From Rhynchonema sp. JSB1_4 (Eukaryota; Nematoda; Chromadorea; Monhysterida; Xyalidae), in assembly GCA_030248065.1 (NCBI GenBank), contig JASAMV010008781.1, positions 1-64,000 on the forward strand: 64,000 nucleotides of DNA. The letters run 5' to 3'. The notes beneath the pieces are model-generated. The model was not told the origin of the DNA. It did no database searches and was given only the letters and a program-made list of their open reading frames with translations. Each line of letters starts with the position of its first letter. Position 1 is the stretch's first letter. Positions 21,699-33,800 of this stretch are shown here, in pieces. Made by a program: the position numbers and the translations under genes.

Positions 21699-23354
21699 TT
21701 AAACCATTTCAAAGATGCGTCGCATAAGCGAGAACATCAAACACATGAAAGCAGCCACGACCACCCAAAAGTCCTAATATCATCATAACACTCCCCAGCC
21801 GATGGGTGGTGGAGGATCAGGTGTTGCCAAGACCGTTCTTGTTCGAAAATGGACCGCCTATGGATACACTTCTGTCATTGAAACCGTGTATCAATTGGCA
21901 CAAGGCAAAAAACCAAAAAGACAAAGTAATGCAAATGAGTCCATAATGTGCGGGAAGGTCTGAAATACAGAAGCAATCCTGCATAATTGTGTTTATTTGC
22001 GGACTTTCAAGGACTGAAAGCCTGGCGCTGCTGCCCTGCTAATAGAGGGCCAGGCCAATAGAGCGATAACAAATAAAAAATACACAAATGACTGTAAGCA
22101 CGAGAACCAACATCGAAGTCCGCTGGCGTTGTGGGTATTCCAAGGTGCATTGTCAAGTTGTTTTTAGGCTTGTTTGCGGCTTTTAGCAGATTTTGAGTTT
22201 GTTGTGTTCAGTGCTGGACTCTAAGATTGATATCAATTTGCAGAAAGGGTTTCAGCATGATAGTAATTTTGAAATTTCACTTCAGTACGAATGTAGGTGG
22301 TCCACAAGAACCCGTTGGTATTGAATACGGAGCCCAACTGAGAACATTAGTTCAAGTGCACAGTGCAGGTGCCGAATTCCAGCTTTATGGTTCTAAATTC
22401 AAACACACAGTCCAGTGTATACGATTTAAAGTTACGCTCAATTAAGCAACCTAATGAATCAAGGGAGCCGTAAACATTGCAACGAATGAACGCACAAGTT
22501 CCCACTCGTCATGATTTACATTAGCGTCAACGCTGAAACCGGGACCATAATCAAATTCAGTGCAGTGGCCAGCACGGGTGTGCAAAACAGACAGGTTGAA
22601 GGTGCCCATTCACACCGGTTGCTGATGTTTGCATTTGGTATACAGTTTAGCCCAGTCAAGATCTGACCTCATAGGAGGAACCCTTTAGGATGTTCTCGAA
22701 AATTCGAAAAATATGATTTTCTAGTTCAGGCCTGAAAGCAAGAATCTGGTTTCAAATGTTTTAAAAATTGATACAACGTCCAAGTAGGGCATGACCGAGA
22801 AAACAGCTCTGCAAAAAAGACCGACGTTGCCCCAAATCATGGAGCTTGATTTCATAATCTTTGACCGTCGTTTTCTCGTTCGTGCCTGAACCGATTTTGT
22901 TTTTAATTTTACGTTTTGCGCTTCTCTGATGCGACGCACAAAAGTACAGCTAAAACGGCGTTAATTTTTTTTAAAGTTTCTGGTTCACTTTGTTTATTTT
23001 TTTTGTTCAGTGAAATTTCGTTTCTGGCCTCAGGTTGTGCACAGTAAAAGATTCCGCTGACAAAAGGAGAGCCCCGCCCTATAGCTAATGCATCATGACC
23101 GCGCTAATGGTTATTCACTATACAGTGTGGTAAGGTTAACGGCAGATTGGGGATCAAAAATCGTTTTTCGTTTCATTTTTAACTGGAGGATCACTACAAA
23201 AAGAGCACACTGTACATAATGGGCTTACCTTTTTGCTTGCCAGCAAATAATAGAGTGCTCCTCCAAATCGTGTTTGATGCGTGTGGTGATGTAGGGCTGC
23301 CACCCTGACCAGCCCTCTGGTGGCCCGTTCCTCCTCAGTCTCCTCTTCCGCCAT
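21699..23354 (-). CDS. Possible small tail-anchored membrane protein (tentative exons)
   Basis: Tentative. Exon 23229-23354 starts ATG in good context (AAAAATGGCG) and encodes 42 residues (MAEEETEEERATRGLV, then RFGGALYYLLASKK), ending at a GTAAGC donor in phase 0. Downstream on the same strand, exon 21699-21773 begins after an ATATTAG acceptor in phase 0 and encodes a membrane segment and short tail ending in a stop (DFWVVVAAFMCLMFSLMRRI). A second membrane-tail candidate after GCCAG near 22032-22100 (LVLVLTVICVFFICY) could be the alternative last exon. No family is recognised. The combination is inference from phase and reading frame only. Confidence 0.25.
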
Positions 23355-23379
23355 TTTTATTTATTAGAATTAATCGCTC

Positions 23380-23449
23380 GTCTATAGCGCAATCGGTTAG
23401 TTCAGCGCGGGCGGTTGAATGTCGCGAGTTCGAATTCCGCCGGCAGACG
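23380..23449 (+). pseudogene. tRNA-like relic
   Basis: Contains a D-arm GCGCAATCGGTTAG...GCGC, an A-box TAGCGCAATCGG and a degraded T-arm (GAGTTCGAATTCC). The acceptor strands CGTCT/AGACG pair for five bases only, and the anticodon arm does not fold normally. The A-box region is nearly identical to that of the tRNA-like gene at 56851-56934. Confidence 0.45.
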
Positions 23450-26400
23450 TGTATGGTTATCTGATGTGCATTGTATTTTGACAGTTTTGACACGCAAAAA
23501 GCCGTGTGATCGAGCAGACACGAAAATCGTCGCACTGAAAAAAGCGTCATGCATGCACAATTTAGAAAAGCTTTGAGAAACGAGCACAAGTTTTGAATCC
23601 GGCCACTAAGAGAAATCGTGAAATGGCCGTATGTTTTACGATCTTTGTGAGCAAGAAAAACAGTCAAGTAACTCTTGAGCATTCCTGCGTGATAACGGTG
23701 CACATTCTCTCAAATGGACCCCAAAATAGTCAATTTCAAACCAAAGAAAACTGATTTATGGGTTTCGGGGGTGGCAGGCCAGCCGTGTGGTGACATGATA
23801 ATTTAGAAAATCTGACAAAGACCTATTACATGACAGACCACACTGGCTGTGTATGGTGTTTTAGGACCATTTCAATTACCGTGATGTTGGGTTCAGTGGG
23901 TGTGCCTGGACAGCTCTTGTAAGGGTAACTAACTTTTAACAAATTTTCACTTTTGAAAAACAAACAAGCAGTGAGGATAGATAAACAATGACGATGGTGC
24001 GGGCAGATATAAACAAAGTGCCTTCACCTATGCATGCTGGCAGTGCCACAAAAAGAATAAAGTCCACGCCACCAAGACCGATAAAAAACGCACATCTTTT
24101 TCTATCGAGGGCATTTAGATGTTTTTGGCAGCTTTGTTGGGTCCAAAAAATATATCGGGTCACGCCACAACGTAACGTTATTGGCTTATTCCAAAGTCTG
24201 GGCGTTTATTCGTCTGTTCTACATATAGGTCAAACATCGCGTTCAGATGAAACATCTGTAAACCTTTGATACGCTGGGCCCCAATATTTTTGACCAAATG
24301 TCAAAAGCTGATCCAAACCATATTTCTGGTGCGTGTGCCAGTGAATATGAGCTTTATTTTTATTTTACCCTAGGCCGTGCTCTGGGCTGGCTTCAGCTCC
24401 GTGCCTTTTCGTGGTGTTTTGTTTTTTCTCACAACTGCCTTCACATAAACAGGATACCATATGCGTGGCAGCAGAGCATGAGAGTGACGTGAGGCCGATT
24501 GTTGGGAATGGAAGAAAGTGTTGCGCATTTAAAATATTCAAATTGAACCTAATAATGGAACTCAAAGCTTTATGGCATGGGCGCGACTTTTTGGCGCACT
24601 ATAGCGTCTCTCTTATGATCTTTTGGGCAAAATATTGTAGAGATAGCTTTGTGTGACTGGTCTTATGAAATGTCACCACTACTGAGTTCGCACTGAAAAC
24701 CTGCACGGAAATCCAGAAGTGCCTCACCTATAGATATTTTCTTAGGCTGGAGTGAAGTCAATAGCTCTTGGCAGTCGACTCCAAAAGATGAGTGCGCGCC
24801 CAAATCCTTTTTGGAATTTTATGAACCGTGACTCGAAATGCATTAGCGCAACGTGAAGCAACTGAACGCTTTTGGTTTCGTCCGTTATCGGATACTCAGC
24901 TGTAATTGTTGGGTGCAATTTCATGAATACTGGTTCACTTGAGTTGTCCCCTGGCTTACCGGGCAAAAGAAACATGGCTGTGCAGCTGCACCTGTAAATT
25001 GTGGCTTTAATTGAAGCCTGATATAATAAGCTAAACAAAGTCAGAGATATTGTACATCGTTAAAAAAGACTGTATAATGTCACACCAATAAAAGAGCCGC
25101 CCATCAAATGCACCAGTCCCCAGTCATCACAAGCGACACCGCAGAAGCGCGGTACCCATACAGAAACCACATCACACAGCTGCTGGGGAGCAGCACCCAA
25201 ATTGCGACTTGGCCCAGATTTGAGCTGGATAATGATCAAGATGAGCTGCAGCTTCTGCGTGTGTCTTTCACAAATTCGTTAGTGAAGAGAGCCGGACCTG
25301 GACTCTTTATGCCAATCACATTATTCAAATTGATTGCTCGCCTGTGGACCAGCTCATTTCGATGTTACTTGTGCCCTCAAGTGGTTCGTGGTTTGAAAGT
25401 GCATGTAGGTGTTGGTACAATGTACTGTATCCCCCAGTTTTTGATTTTATGTTATTTTACATATATTGTGTGGATTTGCAGAGACAGACATGGTGCATGA
25501 GCACTGATGATGTTCTGGTGCACCGCCACCCACCGTCTGCGGTAACAAGCTGACATGTGCTAAACAAAGTCATGAAGCCCCGGCACGAAGCATTTCACAA
25601 CAACGCAACGTATAAGATGAAATCTGACAATGACACCCAATGACGTGTTGTCAATGAACGCTCAACAAGAACACAGTGCATCTTTGGCAACGTCGTCCAC
25701 TTTTCGTTGATGTCACAACAATGATGTATTTTCGACTACACTTTTAAAAAAAGACTCTGGGTTCAAGGTTTGACACCAACCTAAAGACCTTCGTCATCGT
25801 AATGTAACGTAATACAAACCGGAGATTTTCATTTAAAGGCCGGGGTGATTCAGGCATAAGTGTTAATTGGGGGACGGGGGAGAAAATTTCCGTGGCTCTG
25901 AAGAAAATTTCTGTTTAGAAATACTAGAGCTCCCTCTTTATTTGAAGGGGGTTTAAGTGAAAAATTTCGGCGCATACACACCGGCAAATAACGACGTTCG
26001 GATATCGGGCAGGAAAAACTGCTTTGGTGACTAATCACTTTCGTAATGTTCAAAATGTTTCTTTCAGTCACCTCGGGTCGACGTTCATTGAAATCAATCT
26101 TGTCTGGAACATTATAAATTAGCCGACAAAGTAATGCCAAAGAAGCAGCAAAAAGATCTTCATTTCTTGGTGCGAATTTATGAAACCCTTGCGGTTCCAG
26201 TTTAACTTCGTGCCCTTTTGTGAACACAATCGACTTGCACCATCATCAACTGGAACGTTTCACTTTAAGTATACAACGGGAGACAAAGTGGCTGCTTTTT
26301 TTCGATTGTTTTAAAGTTGCAAAGTTTTGTTTGTCTGAGTGCGTTCCAGTTCCAACTGCAGAACAGGTGCAATTTGGTTGTGTTGCGTAAAAGCTTCTCT

Positions 26401-27813
26401 ACGACCACCAGGTGGAAAGCCGTTTTGTTCCATCCAAAGTTGTGATGTGAGAATTTACTCTCCACATTTTGACGAAATAAATATATTTTGCGACTTTTTT
26501 TACATGAGCGAGCAGGCTTTGAACTTACAACAGTATCTTAAAAGTGCGACATTTCATGGTCTTCGCAGAACAGTCAAACTGAAACATAGAAATAAGGCAG
26601 TGATCCAGACAAAATGATCTACGGCAAACATCGCAGCACGATTTTCGAACAAAGTCAGTCGATGTCGGTGGAATCGAACGGACCTGAGCGGGCCACCAGG
26701 TTTGTCATTATCAACGGCTGATGCAATTGAGTTAAGCCTTGTAAAAATGGTTTTTCTTTAATTTTATGCTTCAAACTCGTGCCTTAACAAATCAGAAAAC
26801 TTGCTTCGTGATCGAGGCTGGTGCAAACCCGCTAAAATGTCGAAAACAACAAACTGACGATCTGATATTGCTCCCTCCTTCCTCATCCCATTGTGCCTAT
26901 AATTCGTCATGACAGTGCCAACAGAGCACCCTGTGGCCAGCCCCAATGGAAAATTTTTTGCTTTAAAATTATTGTATCCAATCTAAGGACCAGTATTCCG
27001 TCATTCTCTTCCCATGCAGACCCATAGCAGCTGTAATAACTTTTTCTGTGTCTCAACATCCCCACTTTTCTGCAAATGTGTCTAGTGACCATTTGCAACA
27101 TTTTCTTTTCCTTTCATTTCGCTCATTATCCGTTATCCTTTACAAGTGCAACTAGTGAGACCAAGTGCAAACCATAAATTCAAGACTTTACTCATTTCTC
27201 AAAACCCGGTGCAAACTAATGACTACTTTTCACCAAGTGCAGGTTCACGCACTATAAATACTTTGCGGAGAAAATTTCGGCTTAATGCACGCTATTATAG
27301 TTTTTGGGTCCCTTAAATACTGTAGGTATAGTTTCGTCACCTTACACATAAAGGTCCAGGAAATCAAAGACAATGAGAAAATCCCAGGTTTTCTTCCATC
27401 ATCTTTCACTCGTTTTCCATTTGCTAATGAACCAACGTAGTAAAAAATTGCCACCCGTTACTCTGCTGTGTTATCTGCTTTCCGATCGTCGTTTTCCGTC
27501 TCAGTTAAGAGCCCCGCGCCCTCCAATGTCTTTCCAAAAGCAACGTTATTGCTTCTGGTTGTAAATGAACCTGCGCATATTGTTTCTGAGGTACACTATT
27601 AGCTATGCGGAGTTATGGAAAAGGCCAGTACACTTATAAGTGCTATGGGCTCAGTAGTGCCTGATGCTAAATTACTGCCTGCATTTAAGTCTGATCCCAT
27701 CTTAGTTCAGACCGAATGTGATACCAACAAGAACAATTAGAAACCATTCTTCCTACGCAAGGGCGAAACTTATGTAGGTATTACAAAGGTACGCACATAT
27801 GGTGCTCAAGGGA

Positions 27814-27868
27814 CGTTTTTTTCACTTTCGAATACATATAGCCTATGTATTCGAAAGTGAAAAAAACG
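27814..27868. repeat. Perfect 25-bp inverted repeat with 5-base loop
   Basis: Left arm 27814-27838 and right arm 27844-27868 are exact reverse complements (CGTTTTTTTCACTTTCGAAT... on the left), separated by TAGCC. With one bulge the stem extends three more base pairs (GGA/TCC). Function unknown; it may be a tail-to-tail transposon-end relic or an RNA hairpin. Confidence 0.9.
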
Positions 27869-30800
27869 CTCCAGTAACTTATCCATCAGTAACTACAACA
27901 CCTAAAGTGTTTCCGACGTGGTTTGGAGATGTTTTGCGATTGGTTTCAACAACATTTCGGTCGGCCGGGAGACTTTTTTCCGCACATTTTTATGCGGGCG
28001 TCAACCGAAAAGTACGTGCTCTCAGCCTTGGTTACAAGACTCATCGATCTTGGGTGTGGTGCCCCTTTAGTGCCTGAAGGTAAAGAGGCGACGCAACATA
28101 ATCCTCAGGCAAAAATTGTTGGGAGGGAGCAGGGCACGTTTGGTAAAAAGAGTCGCAACCCGATTATAAATCGATCAGAGCACAGTTGAGGGCTTTCTCC
28201 CAAAAAACGATATTCGTGAAAAAATTAGGTTCTGCCCTGCCTTTTTATTAGTTTTTGAGGATCGCCGGAGCTTGTGGTGCAAACACTGACGAAATTACGA
28301 CGGAAAGAGCAGTTTCAATAGGTGCCGTTCAAGATTTAAAAGTCGACACACAAAAAGGAGAAGGAAGAGCAGCTCATAAAAAAGCAGGTGTAATCGTAAA
28401 AGTGTATAGTGACATGGCGATAAACCGACCATTTTTCACACACCGCCTCGTTAATAAGTTCTGGATTTGAAAGTTCTTGGGAATGGCTTCAAGTTGAAAC
28501 GTATAGCTTCAAGTTGCATCCAAAATCCGAGTCCTTCCTATTGTGACAGCTTGTATTAAACAGCCCTAAAGGGTGTACGCGCATACGAGAGTGGTTCACA
28601 CACACTTCACCAAAGATGTTACACTGCGCTCCAGAACTCACTGCAGTGTACGAAAAAAATGAACTTCTGGGCAGGCAAGTTGCACGAAAAGATGGGACAA
28701 CTTGGGCAAGGTTTCGCAGACTAAAAACTGGTATCTATAATAATTAAAGAATGAAAACTTGGTATGCCAGAAACTGGTGCCATACAGCTTGGAGACAGAC
28801 CACGTGTCGGCGGTATCTTTCTTTGGTCTAGACCTATTGCAGAGCCGCATTGAAGTCTCTGAACTGTTCTGTGAACGTCTTGAGCCTAAGCGAACCCCTC
28901 CCTACCCGGATGTTTTCTTTCCGAGTGCACCAAACATGTCAGTGCCCATCTATGCTATTGTCTCATTCCATTTTCATCGACTATACAACCTGAAGTCCGT
29001 GGTGTATGCCACCAAACATTGGCGCGCAAAAATATACGCGTGGCGTAATCGACTGATGCCCTGTGTGCACTTTTTGGGTGCCAAAAAGTAATTTTGCTGT
29101 TTTGGAAACATAAAGTTCAGCTATACACCAGTTCAGAAACGTTTTCGTTTTCTGTGTGACACAACAACGCCATTTTGTGCGCTTTTGAGAGACCAGGTCG
29201 ATCCATAACAGAGTGTGAAGTTAGTTACTCCACTTTTGCGTGCTCAACTCTGGTACCACAACCTATATGTAGATGGCGATACGACTGGTGTACAACAGTT
29301 TCTGGTGTAACTTTATGGTTGTTGTGCAAGAGCTAATTCGTTATAAAATTGAGCACGTTTGTAAGCAACAAATCTTACTTTCCTTTCATAAGGGAGGCCG
29401 TTACTCGCTTCAGACGCACAAATTTTAATAATTTGTTGTTCTACTCTGTATTTCCTTTAATATGACGCAAGTCTGTGGTCGGGCCTGTTCGCTAACTGGG
29501 CTTAGCAGATGGTTGTTCCTTGTCTTATGATATGCCAGTTTCATTCATGAGCTGGGCGTTTGCGCTGTGTGTTAATCCTGGGATTATCGGTTAACGCTCA
29601 TGTATCCTCCAAGGGTCCTGCTGTATGTCTCCGTGAATTCGCACCAGTCGTCTGCATTAGTTGGCCTAATGGGCCAAGCTGATTCACGCAGTAAATTTGA
29701 ACAAGGAGGTAAGCGCGGTGAGATTGTGACGAAGTATACATATGAGAATTCTGAAACATCAGCCAAGTGAACTGTACGCTTTGGTGCAGCTGCTGCCTTT
29801 TCCGCTGCATCCTGCACGCTGTGCCTCTCCTAGCACAGGAAGCTGTAAATATCCAGCAATGAATGGTTCACATAAAATTCCTCATGTCAGGTGCCACCAA
29901 TCATTCCTGTTCCGTTCTGCAAGGGGCTTACATGAATTTTATCGTCAACGCTCCAGTTAGGCATTTTCGGGTCAACGACAACCTAAAACACTTTCACTTT
30001 TATGCCTGATCACGACGGCGACGGCTTCCCGCACCCATTTTTAAAAAAATATTCATAAAATATAGTATCACTGGATTTAGGCCCACTTGAAAATAATCGC
30101 AGGATGTTTAACATTATTTTTGCACCAGCGTGCACTTTCGAAAGGCCGTATGTAGTACACCGTTGTTTCCGCTCTGATACTGTAGTTTATAGTTCCGAAA
30201 ACTAAAGCACTATTAAAATGCAAGCACCATTCAAAATCTAAGAACTATACGCTTTGAAACCTTCTGATCCTATCACTCATGCCAAACCAGGCCCGAAGTC
30301 TTTGGAAAGAAGCCTAATAAGAAATCTTGCCATATTCACTTTGTTATGCTTTCACAAACTGGAGCACACGCTGGAACACAAACTTCACATAAAGCAAGAT
30401 ATCGGCGGGTTCTCCGCAACAACTTTCAGTCCGTGATCAAGATTTTCATGTCGTCTTTTCAATGTGAAAGATTCTCAGACCAAAGAAAGTAACCGGTCTT
30501 CGGTGTTCTCTATGAGTGAGGAGCAATCGACTGGTAGTCTCGGGCTCCGCTCTAGCGCGCGTCGTTACCTGGACTTTATTTCACATTGAAAAATGTCAAC
30601 ACTTTGGTAATAAGCGGTAACAAGACGGGGCAGCTGCGCGTTTGTTGTCACAAAATTGCGGTATTGCCCGTCGACCGGAAAACTCAAAATTCGCACCGTT
30701 GTGTGTAACAAATGTGGTAGCCCATTTATTGCGTGATACAAGTTTTGAAACTTATACTGACGTCAAAACCATTTCGTCCAATTCAGGAAGAACCTTAGGT

Positions 30801-30883
30801 CTTGGACAACTTTACAGTGCGAATGTTCATCTCTCAGAATGGAAAATATACAGTTGTTGATTTTCTCTTTCTTTTCATTGCAG

Positions 30884-33800
30884 TGCCACTCGCTACACAT
30901 TTCGACGTCGTCACGAGCCGACGATCGGAAGTTTCGGCAGTTTCGATAGCAGTACCAGACAGGAACAGTCCAACTCTGCGTCAAGTCCACGTCTGCAGCC
31001 GAAAACAGCTAACAACAATAACGTTAACAACAGCAGCGCTGCGCAGACCACCATGTACCCGCGGCCAAATAATCAACAGAAAGGTCCCTCAATGGGCCCA
31101 CGGTCGCGGGCAAAACTGACCACAGAGGACCTCGCTGGTTTGGCAGAAGCAGCGGGTGGAGGCCGCAACAGATCACAAAGTTGGATGCTCAGAGCAGCTG
31201 ATGTACTGCATGCACAGGTGAGCGTGTGGGGTTGTGATGGAAAGATTCCAGATAAAGCATGTTTGGTAATATGACCTACACCCGAAAACCGAATGAGAGG
31301 TGTCAACGACAGATATGGCAAAGCTGATTTCGATGCACAAAAGGCAGCTCATGAAGGTTTGTGGAAGAAGTAAAAAAAAGTCCTCATGTGATGTAACATA
31401 GAAACTCGAAAACAGTTTGATCAAAAAAATAATAAACAAACCCAAAAGCCCATTTGAGAAAACCTATACATGTCATTTTTTACTCACTTGAGTCCTTTGA
31501 ATGCCGCTGGTGAAGAAGAAGTATATTAAGCGCATCATTATGGCAGATTGGGTCGGTTCTTGCTGCTCGTATGTGGGTGAGATGGAAAGCTTTCTTCCGC
31601 GAATTCAGACTTTTGGATTGGAGTTGCAGTTTTTCGGTACCTGAAGGATTGAAGGACTAAAATGTTCCTCTTTTCAGACGGCACTCAAAAGCCGAAATTT
31701 CGGCGTTTTTATACTCAAATCTCGCTTTGTTTCAATCCGTGAAATCTAAAAAAGTGCACCAGCTGTACGACAATCGCCAGTATGTCTGTTCGTACACTTT
31801 TGCGGATGATAGTTTCGTCCTCTATTTGACTAAGACAAACGTGGTTCAACTCAACTTTGGCAACTTGGCATAAATCCGCACCGTTTTGCTGGTTATGTGG
31901 TACTGGCAGTACCAATGCATGTGCGTAGTGAGTGTCTTTATACCAAAATTATCCAATAAAATTTCGATTCCGGATGGTAAAACCAAATTTATATGCGTAA
32001 ATACTAGGTATACAGTCTTACCGTTAGGTCCTCAGCATGTGCCGTGCAAATTGCACCCATGGGCATCCCGGCCCATATTGTGCTGTGGAGGCCCAATAAA
32101 ATTACCGGGACTCGTCCATCTATAGGTCTCCAAAAGACTGATCAGACCCAGTGGCACCCAACAATTTTGTGAGACCCGAATTCTTCGTTTTTTATTCGCG
32201 CAGTGCGCTTGTTTTCTGGGGTCTGCTTCTGTTGTTCTCCCATGGGTGGCCCCGAAACGGGTGAACAGGCACATGCGAACGGGTATATAGCTCATCAAAA
32301 AGCCATTAATGAGCACGGACATTGAGTCTTGCGGACCATTTCGGATGCATGTACCATTCGTGTGTTCTTATTGCCATATTATACCTCGAACACGTTTTCG
32401 GGAAAATGTCTACTGCCGTGAGCGCAAACCAGACTCGAACAACATTGCAAAAAACGACAGGTCCTGCTTTGTTCGATGCGGCACAGAACAATATACAAAA
32501 AGCATCGGCTTCGATTATGACGAAGAAATATGAACCATAATGCATCATGTTGCAATCGGAAAGAAAATGGATCAATCGCCGAACAAAATGGAGTTGCATT
32601 GACATGATTGTAAAAAAAGTAACGGGACTTACAAGTCCAAGTTCAGAATGATTGCACATCAAACTCATCGAAAACGTCGAGCATTGAGCCATACAATAGG
32701 GCACTTGTAGCTGAACAATGACAATGAAACAAGAAACAAACAACATTCTGAGGCTTGCTGGCCATCTAGCTATGTCAAAATCACGTTCTTCCTGTCAGCG
32801 AAAGGTGCTTTTGTCCACTTTTATCTCACCCCCTGATGGGTATGATAATAAGACTTCCTCCGAATGGGCATGATAACAAGACTATTTTTTCATTTTTTTT
32901 CGCACTGTGTGGATAATGCGAATTGTGCAGCATGTTTTTGGCTGACAATTTCTATCTGTTTTCACAAGGCGCACCAGGTCGTCGTCAGTGCGAAAGCACA
33001 CTAATTTGGTTTTATGTAAAAAAATTCAACTTTGGGTGATATTTTCGAAATGGTGTAAAGGTGAGTTGGGCGTAAAGGTCGGTGTAAGCTCAATCGAAAG
33101 CTCGGTCGGTGTCAGCTCGATGTAAACATGAAACATTGCCTGCTGTTAACGTGGAATGTTTCATGTTTACCGAGCTGACACCGACCGAGCTTTGGACCGA
33201 GCTTACACCGACCTTTACACCCAACTGAGCTTTACACCGTTTCGAAAATGCGACCCTTTGTTTCTGTACAGCGTGACCAACGTCCCGGCTACATCGCCCG
33301 CATGTTGGTGATCATATCCTGGGTACTCATCGTGGTCACTCTTCCTTTTTCGCTCTTCTTTTGCGTCAAAGTGATCAAAGAGTACGAAAGAGTGGTCATG
33401 TTCAGACTGGGTCGACTGCAGAAGGGCGGTGCACGCGGACCCGGCATTATATTCCTGTTGCCTTGTGTTGACACGTTCAAAAAGGTCAGTTTTGGAAAGT
33501 TGAAAGTGGAGTACTCTACTCACCATCTCATGGCGAGTATCGAGATGAAGAACTGGATCAATTTGAAAGCTCGACTAGTGTGCTGTATTTATGAACAGTG
33601 CATTGTTTCAAGTCAATCGACCGTTGAAAATGCGGTTTATATATTGCACTTGAGCGTTCAATGTTTCAGGTGGATCTGCGCACCGTTTCATTCGACGTTC
33701 CGCCGCAGGAAATCTTATCGCGTGATTCAGTCACTGTCACCGTCGATGCCGTCGTGTTCTTCCGAGTCTCGGGTGAGAAAATCAGTCTATTTCCTAATTG

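Larger units (their letters stand above)
20763..30883. other. Ten-kilobase region with no assigned gene
   Basis: No recognised family. It holds scattered short open frames of unknown meaning: plus 21000-21329, 25108-25500, 28617-28748 and 28759-29091; minus 24742-25038 and 25850-26227 (125 codons, GTG at the frame start). It also contains two tRNA-like relics, a perfect hairpin at 27814-27868, and short inverted repeats (TTTTCAATGTGAAA at 30455 and its complement near 30581). The first exon or exons of stomatin 2 should lie in its right part but could not be placed. Confidence 0.5.

Noticed and set aside
26646..26735. Minus-strand tRNA-like sequence with a B-box-like CGTTCGATTCC
   Set aside because: No consistent cloverleaf could be folded; too weak to report as a feature.
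32306..32746. 146-codon minus-strand frame
   Set aside because: Cys/Phe/Met-rich composition typical of a shadow frame, no domain, and overlaps a more plausible short plus-strand frame; neither is supported by splicing or homology.
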